Source: Oleidesulfovibrio sp964593925
GTDB taxonomy: Bacteria > Desulfobacterota > Desulfovibrionia > Desulfovibrionales > Desulfovibrionaceae
Direction: 5' to 3'
DNA length: 64,000 nt
Assembly: GCA_964593925.1 (NCBI GenBank)
Contig: CAZQKM010000009.1
Coordinates: 1 to 64,000, forward strand
Part shown: in pieces, positions 58,944 to 64,000 of the stretch
How positions within the stretch are numbered: the stretch's first letter is position 1
How the letters are laid out: each line of letters opens with the position of its first letter
The notes under the pieces: generated by a model
Told to the model about the DNA's origin: nothing
What the model saw: only the letters and a program-made list of their open reading frames with translations
Database searches by the model: none
Made by a program: the position numbers and the translations under genes

Positions 58944-60572
58944 TCAAAAGTTGTTTGATTGAGTTTGATTGAGATGCACAATATTTCCACCAAGTACCGT
59001 GGCACAGGCGGAGACGGTGTCAACCATGAGTGGGTCCATGGCGAAAATATTTTGAGAAAGGATGACAAAATCAGCGAGCTTGCCCGCTTCAAGCGTGCCT
59101 TTGAGGTGCTCTTCAAAAGAAGAATACGCAGCATGGGATGTAAGTGAGGCAACAGCATCGTACATGGAAACAGCCTGCTCTTTGCCAAGCACTGCACCTG
59201 ATTGCGTACGGCGGTTGACTGCACAGGAAAGCAGGCGGAAAGGGGTAAGGGGCGTTACCGGGTAGTCCGTATGGATGGTAAACGGAAGCCCTCTTTTTTG
59301 AGCACTGCCAAGGGGTGAGATCCGGCGGGCACGTTTTTCGCCAAGAAAGGTATCGCGATGGGCATCGCCCCAATGGAACACATGATTAACAAAAAAACTG
59401 GGGATAATTTTTAGTGTGGCAAGCCTGTCAAGCTGGTCTTCGCGGATTGTTTGGGCATGGATAATTTGGTGACGGCCTTCAAAATCGCTGTACTCCTGCT
59501 GGGCATGGGCAATGGCGTTAATGGCTAGGTCAATGGCCGCGTCACCGTTGCAGTGCAAGGCAGTCTGGCAGTGGTTTTTGTGCGCGTGTAATACGGCCTC
59601 ATTAAGCTCTTTTTGCGTAAAATGTTCAATACCGTTGGAAGATCCTGGCACGTGATAAGGTTCGCATAATGAGGCTGTGTATCCTTGGATGGAGCCGTCC
59701 ACCAGAAACTTTACACATCCCAGTCGTAGCCAGGAGTCGCCAAATCCCGTTGTGCAGCCATCGTCAAGGATACTGCGAAACTGCTCCTCCATAATGGTCA
59801 GGTAAAAGCGTAGGCCAAGTTTCCGCTCTGCCTTAAGCGCCTGCAAGGCGCCAAGAATATTTTTATGGTTTCCCAGCCATCCTATGGCGCCATCCTGCAC
59901 CGAGGTGATGCCCAAGCTGTGGGCAAGGGCAAAACCCTTACAATAGGCTTCCATGTACGTTGTTTTGCTGTAGGTCGGGGCTTTATCCGTCACCAGGGTA
60001 TGGGCATGGCCTAGTAGCACCCCGCTGGGCATGCCATTGGCCTCCAGCGCTATTTCACCCTTGCCACCATGGGGAATGGGGGTATGAGCAGTGATGCCGC
60101 AAAGCTCCAGCGCTTTGGTATTGACATATAGTATGTGGCCGGAAATATGAAACAGGGCCACGGGAATATCATTGCACGCACAGTCGAGGTCATGGCGCGT
60201 CAGGTGGCGTTTTTCTGTAATGGCACAGTCATTGAATCCCGTGCCCAATAGCCATGCACCGCTCTCCAGCGTATCTTTTTTACGGGCAATATGCTGGAGT
60301 ACATCATCTATATCTTTTGCGTGGTGGCAGGCTATTTCAACAAATTCGTTAATGAATCCGTCGGTGACATGATTATGGGGCTCGATGAATCCGGGGATAA
60401 CCGTATGGCCTCTCAGGTCGACATATGCGGTGTGCCCATTGGCATATGCCTGCATCTCATCTCGTGTTCCTGTGGCAACAATATACTCACCCATGGTGCA
60501 CATTGCATCCACAGCATGCCCCGCATGTCGCATGGTTACGATGTTGCCGTTATACCAGAGTGTTGTATGCAT
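58944..60572 (-). CDS. YtcJ/AepA-like metal-dependent amidohydrolase (copy 2)
   Basis: This 542-residue protein is related to the product of 4514-6103: IPGFIEPHNHVTDGF takes the place of the first metal motif, FHISGHILYVNTKALELCGI matches the YtcJ block, then LHCNGDAAIDLAINAI, HAQTIRED and LEAGKLADFVILS. There is no signal peptide. It forms an operon with the MFS gene, is divergent from the second response regulator and probably acts on a substrate similar to that of copy 1. The first metal site reads HNH rather than HTH. Confidence 0.88.
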   Translation of the reverse strand: MHTTLWYNGNIVTMRHAGHAVDAMCTMGEYIVATGTRDEMQAYANGHTAYVDLRGHTVIPGFIEPHNHVTDGFINEFVEIACHHAKDIDDVLQHIARKKDTLESGAWLLGTGFNDCAITEKRHLTRHDLDCACNDIPVALFHISGHILYVNTKALELCGITAHTPIPHGGKGEIALEANGMPSGVLLGHAHTLVTDKAPTYSKTTYMEAYCKGFALAHSLGITSVQDGAIGWLGNHKNILGALQALKAERKLGLRFYLTIMEEQFRSILDDGCTTGFGDSWLRLGCVKFLVDGSIQGYTASLCEPYHVPGSSNGIEHFTQKELNEAVLHAHKNHCQTALHCNGDAAIDLAINAIAHAQQEYSDFEGRHQIIHAQTIREDQLDRLATLKIIPSFFVNHVFHWGDAHRDTFLGEKRARRISPLGSAQKRGLPFTIHTDYPVTPLTPFRLLSCAVNRRTQSGAVLGKEQAVSMYDAVASLTSHAAYSSFEEHLKGTLEAGKLADFVILSQNIFAMDPLMVDTVSACATVLGGNIVHLNQTQSNNF

Positions 60573-60646
60573 TGTACTTTTCCCCCGGATGTGGCCAGGT
60601 TTTTCAGTGGCTGGTCAATGAAAAATCTGCCAACGCCAATGATATA

Positions 60647-60657
60647 CGTATGTTACG
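60647..60657. promoter_or_regulatory. 11-bp motif CGTATGTTACG, candidate regulator site
   Basis: This motif and its exact inverse at 60750-60760 flank the promoter area between amidohydrolase copy 2 and the regulator. A NarL-type dimer could bind such inverted sites. Confidence 0.55.
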
Positions 60658-60749
60658 CCGCGGGTCGAAAATGGCGATAGAGGATTCATCCTAAATACGA
60701 TGTAAAAACTCCCTAGTCAGCAAAAAAACTTGCTCCTTTTTTTGTTATT

Positions 60750-60760
60750 CGTAACATACG
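60750..60760. promoter_or_regulatory. 11-bp motif CGTAACATACG, inverse of the site at 60647
   Basis: This is the exact reverse complement of 60647-60657 and lies 17 bases before the response regulator start. A 10-base version, GTATGTTACG, recurs at 61456-61465 inside the binding-protein gene. Confidence 0.55.
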
Positions 60761-60777
60761 GGAAAAAGGCGGCAGGC

Positions 60778-61434
60778 ATGCAGGCAACCACAGTACGGAT
60801 AGTTTTGCTGGAAGATCATGTACTCTTTCGCAGCGGGATAAAGCAGATGCTTTCGGCAGAGCAGGGCTTTAGCATTGTGGGCGAAGCAGGTAGTGGACTA
60901 GAAGGACTTGATCTTGTTGAAAAAGTTCAGCCTGATGTCGTACTTTTGGATATTACTCTTCCAGAACTGAGCGGTATAGAGGTGGCAAGCCGGGTGAAAA
61001 AGCATTTTCCGGGTATTCGTATTCTCATGGTTTCCATGCATAATTCCATTGGCTACTTGCGTTCGGCCATGCAGGCAGGGGCAGACGGCTATGTGCTCAA
61101 GTCATCTGATGTAGAGGAATTTATGGTGGCACTGAGGGCCATTGTAAAAGGGCGGCAATATATCTGCTCGGAGTGCGCTCTCCATGTGGTGCACTCTTTT
61201 ATGCAAGGCGAAGTTGTGGTTGCCGATCCGCTGGCCTCCCTGTCCCTTCGCGAGCGTGAGGTGCTTATTCTCATTGCAGAAGGCAACAGCAATAAAGAGA
61301 TCGCCGGTAAGCTTAATCTTGCGGTGAAAACCGTGGATAACCATCGTAGTAATATCATGCGCAAGCTTGAACTGCGTAATCTGCGTGATATCATCTTTTT
61401 TGCCATAGAGCACAAGCTGGTGGAGCAGAGCTAG
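60778..61434 (+). CDS. NarL/FixJ-type response regulator (set 2)
   Basis: This 218-residue regulator equals the set 1 regulator in length and layout. The receiver has IVLLEDHVLFRSG, phospho-acceptor Asp in VVLLDITLPELSG, ILMVSMHNS and the Lys in GYVLKSSD. The LuxR-type helix-turn-helix has LSLREREVLILIAEGNSNKEIAGKL and VKTVDNHRSNIMRKLELRN. ATG 60778 has an AGG-rich upstream; the frame is open to 60730. It is followed after 3 bases by the binding-protein gene. Confidence 0.94.
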   Translation: MQATTVRIVLLEDHVLFRSGIKQMLSAEQGFSIVGEAGSGLEGLDLVEKVQPDVVLLDITLPELSGIEVASRVKKHFPGIRILMVSMHNSIGYLRSAMQAGADGYVLKSSDVEEFMVALRAIVKGRQYICSECALHVVHSFMQGEVVVADPLASLSLREREVLILIAEGNSNKEIAGKLNLAVKTVDNHRSNIMRKLELRNLRDIIFFAIEHKLVEQS

Positions 61435-61437
61435 CAG

Positions 61438-63062
61438 ATGTCTGTCTTGTCCAACGGGTATGTTACGTATTGTTTGGCCATGTTTTTTTTAGGCAGCACC
61501 CTGCTGTTACCCATTGCCACATACGCGGATTCTGGCAAAAACAGTATTACCATTGGCATAGAAGATTTTCCTGCTACGTTTTTTCCTGTGTTACGGACGG
61601 GGAGTCTGTCGGGGCAGGCTGCCGGCCAGCTATTTGCCAGCCTGTGCAGGTTGACCCCCAAGGGTGAGCTTGAGCCTTACCTTGCTGAAAAGCTTTCATA
61701 CTCGGCAGATTACACAGCTCTGAGCATACGGTTACGCTCTAATGCCTATTTCCATGACAAGGTTCCCATAACAGCCAAAGATATTACATTTTCTTTGGAA
61801 ACAGCCAGGGAGCTACATCCATATGATGTTGTATTTTCTTCAATAGATACAATACATGTGCATGATACAAAAAATATTACCATACGGTTTACATCTCCCC
61901 AGCCACATTTTTTAAAAATATGTATTCCTTCCCTGCTACCTGTCATTCCAAAGCATATCTATAAAACACCTCAGGGTGTGGCGGATGCTTCCATGGACAA
62001 TATTGTGGGGTCAGGCCCGTTTCAGATTGATTTTGTCACTTCATCTCGCATTGTGCTAAAGAAGTTTCCTCTGTTTTTTCTGAAGGGGCGACCATATCTT
62101 GAAGGCGTCACATTTGCAGTCTATAATGATATTGGAGACAGCTACTACAGGCATGTTGCACAAGAGTTGGATATATCTGCGTTTCGGTGGGATTATGTGG
62201 CTGACACCCATCTGGAGCAGCATACATATTTGGCAATACGTACACGTGAGTATCAGAATATTCAGCCGTATTTTGTGTTGCAGTTCAATCTGCGAAAATC
62301 TCCTTTTGACAATGTCCTTGTACGCAAGGCATTTACGCTGGCTATAGACCGTGCCTTTCTTGCTCGAAACGGGTTGGGGGCCAAGGGCAGGTTCCGGTGG
62401 TTCCCATGTCTGGTCCATTGCCACAAACCTGTGTATTTTACAGCCCGCCTGCCTATCCTCATGCCTATGACATTGCGCGGGCCAACTCTTTGCTGGATGC
62501 TGCGGGGTACCCTCGCAATGAAGCCGGCATGCGCATGAAGGTCGATATCCACATTCCTCCATACATGAACAAAACATTGATGATTGTAGAATACCTGCAA
62601 TACATGTTTGCGGGTACGCTTGGGGTTGAGCTTGCCATGAATGCCACGGAAAAAACACCGGATTGGGAGGCACGCATTGAATCCGGAGACTACCAGGCCA
62701 CCATTGATGAATTATTTGCCTGGCACGATCCATATGTGGGTATGCATCGCCTGTATGCCTCTGGCAGCAGGAGGGGCAGACGTATCTGGTCCAATACCAT
62801 TGGCCTGAAAGATGCCGGACTAGACGTGTTGCTGCAACGTGCCGCCAGAGAGCCTGGCAAGACTGAGCGCTACGCTGTGTATAAAGAAGTGCAGCAATAT
62901 CTTGGTGGGCAGTACATTAGTGTATGGCTTGCCAGTGCACCATATGTTACGGTGTACAACACCCGCGTGCATGGCTTGGAAAATCTGTATCTGGGCACCA
63001 TGTCACCCTTGGATGCCGTGTACGTCACGGGGTATTCTCCCTTTAGGCAGGCGAAAGAATAA
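61438..63062 (+). pseudogene. Orphan OppA-type binding protein, frameshifted (set 2)
   Basis: The gene is homologous to the set 1 binding protein. The first frame (61438 to about 62380) carries a signal peptide ending near TYA, LRLTP-like features, FHDKVPITAKDITFS, VGSGPFQI and VRKAFTLAIDRAF. Similarity then continues in the next frame from about 62376 (VPMSGPLPQT, through to 63062), where set 1 has VSMDGPLPPQ. Adding one G to the run at 62376-62380 gives one frame of 541 residues, against 539 for set 1. So one base is missing, by mutation, slippage or sequencing error. The end overlaps the kinase start (TAATG). Confidence 0.85.
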
Positions 63063-64000
63063 TGCCTGTTGCTGCACCGGGGCGTTTGTCTCTGAGCCTC
63101 AAGGCAAAACTGGCACTGGGCTTTGTCATTCTGCTTGTCTTGTCTACCCTGGTGGGGGCATGTGCGCATTTTGTCTTTTTTTCCAAAAGACTTGTGGCCA
63201 CACGCAACGAAACCATTCCTACCCTTGTGTATAGCACGACTTTGGCTCGGCAGAGCACATGGATGCGTGGCCAGATGGACCAGGGCCTTGCCATATCCAA
63301 TCCGCTTATTCGCCAACATATTGTTTCTACCCTGGGGGAGTACAAAGGCTATGAAGTCACATTGCAGGGGCTTCGAGATGTACATGCGGCGCCTCACTTG
63401 CTGGTGACACTGGAAAAAGAGTTTACCGTATTGCAACAGCTGGCCGTGGAAGCCATTGGCATACGCACTAGGCAGGACGTGCAACAAGAGCACATGCGCT
63501 ACATCCACAGCCGGTTACGCACGCTGTTGCAAAAACTGTCAAACGTCCCTGTATACTCCCAAGCTGAGCAGAGGCTGAGCGCACTTTGTACGCGGCTTAT
63601 TTCAAGAATGCTGTCGTTGTATCAAGAAGAAAAAGCATGGGCCGTGTCCATTATTTTTGCGCAGTGCGCCAAAGACATTTTGGAGCAGAAAACGCTTGTC
63701 GATGCGCTGGGCTCTCCTGAGGGATCGCTAGGTATTACGGAGTCTGTTTTTCATGAGGTGTACAGGCTGCTGACTGCTTCCACAGGGCTCATGGTGAGTA
63801 AAAGGCAAGAGCTGGCATTGGCAGCCCAGTTTGCACAGAAGTACTCTCGTGCTTCGTTTATGGGTGAAACCATTGTGCAAAGTTGCGGCCGCCTTCTTGA
63901 AGATGCGGAAGGAGTTTTGCAAAGGGCGCAAGAGAGCACGATTGCACGTTTTGATATCTTGCAGCACAGTATCTATTTGTTTCTTTTGATTCTTGTACTA
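63062..64000 (+). CDS. Sensor histidine kinase, N-terminal part (set 2, cut by window edge)
   Basis: An open frame from ATG 63062, overlapping the binding-protein stop by one base, runs 313 codons to the edge. It has a membrane segment at about 18-41 (LALGFVILLVLSTLVGACAHF), a helical periplasmic region of about 260 residues, and a second membrane segment beginning near residue 303 (YLFLLILVL). This layout matches the first 325 residues of the set 1 kinase. The kinase domains must lie beyond the window, so the class is inferred from the parallel operon. The start codon follows the pattern of set 1. Confidence 0.82.
   Translation, partial: MPVAAPGRLSLSLKAKLALGFVILLVLSTLVGACAHFVFFSKRLVATRNETIPTLVYSTTLARQSTWMRGQMDQGLAISNPLIRQHIVSTLGEYKGYEVTLQGLRDVHAAPHLLVTLEKEFTVLQQLAVEAIGIRTRQDVQQEHMRYIHSRLRTLLQKLSNVPVYSQAEQRLSALCTRLISRMLSLYQEEKAWAVSIIFAQCAKDILEQKTLVDALGSPEGSLGITESVFHEVYRLLTASTGLMVSKRQELALAAQFAQKYSRASFMGETIVQSCGRLLEDAEGVLQRAQESTIARFDILQHSIYLFLLILVL

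Noticed and set aside
60721..60740. TTGCTCC as a sigma-54 -12 element before regulator set 2
   Set aside because: No GG-containing -24 element lies at the required distance.

Overview
The window looks like chromosomal DNA of a Desulfovibrio-type sulfate or sulfite reducer (family Desulfovibrionaceae). The markers are a periplasmic tetraheme cytochrome c3 with the CX2CH/CX4CH/CX2CH/CX4CH heme pattern, cobalt-precorrin genes next to a siroheme-decarboxylase-type heme gene (alternative heme route), SelB, an Orp-like group (Mrp ATPase, DUF134, NifX-like) and sigma-54 promoters. This is inference from gene content; I could not run a taxonomic search.

Layout, left to right. 1-4.5 kb: an acidic repeat-rich protein cut by the window edge, cytochrome c3, cbiH and cbiG. 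4.5-12.7 kb: a block on the minus strand holding a GltS-like carrier with a YtcJ-like amidohydrolase, then a three-gene signalling operon (NarL-type response regulator, orphan OppA-type binding protein, sensor histidine kinase). 13-18.6 kb: hemL and ahbB, gpsA, yjbQ, selB. 18.8-28.8 kb: the housekeeping operon rimP-nusA-ylxR-infB-ylxP-nrnA-truB-rpsO followed by pnp, all minus. 29-39.5 kb: a late flagellar operon, flgF-flgG-flgA-flgH-flgI-flgJ(M23)-flgN-flgK-flgL-csrA-fliW, behind a sigma-54 promoter. 40.2-47.9 kb: a biosynthetic-looking operon (lysine 2,3-aminomutase, two ATP-grasp ligases, GNAT, GNAT-HDAC fusion) with a sigma-54 promoter, paired 17-bp palindromes and a dedicated sigma-54 activator. 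48.2-53.8 kb: an ABC amino-acid transporter, AroM, a HutI-like amidohydrolase and a GntR/FCD regulator, with paired operators ahead of the first gene. 54-55.6 kb: AT-rich accessory DNA. 55.6-57.6 kb: Mrp divergent from DUF134 and a NifX-like protein. 57.7-64 kb: MFS carrier plus a second YtcJ-like amidohydrolase, divergent from a second regulator-binding protein-kinase set.

The most notable points are two. First, the RR-SBP-HK set with an amidohydrolase and a secondary carrier occurs twice, once at each end of the window. The two regulators have the same length (218 aa), and the right-hand binding protein is broken by what looks like one lost G. I read these as solute-sensing two-component systems that control uptake and hydrolysis of a related pair of substrates. 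Second, the kamA/ATP-grasp/GNAT/HDAC operon looks like a pathway for an acylated or peptidyl beta-lysine compound under sigma-54 control. Both functions are inferred from families and context.

Limits: all start sites are judged by eye from ribosome binding sites and family length, and no database search or alignment program was used.
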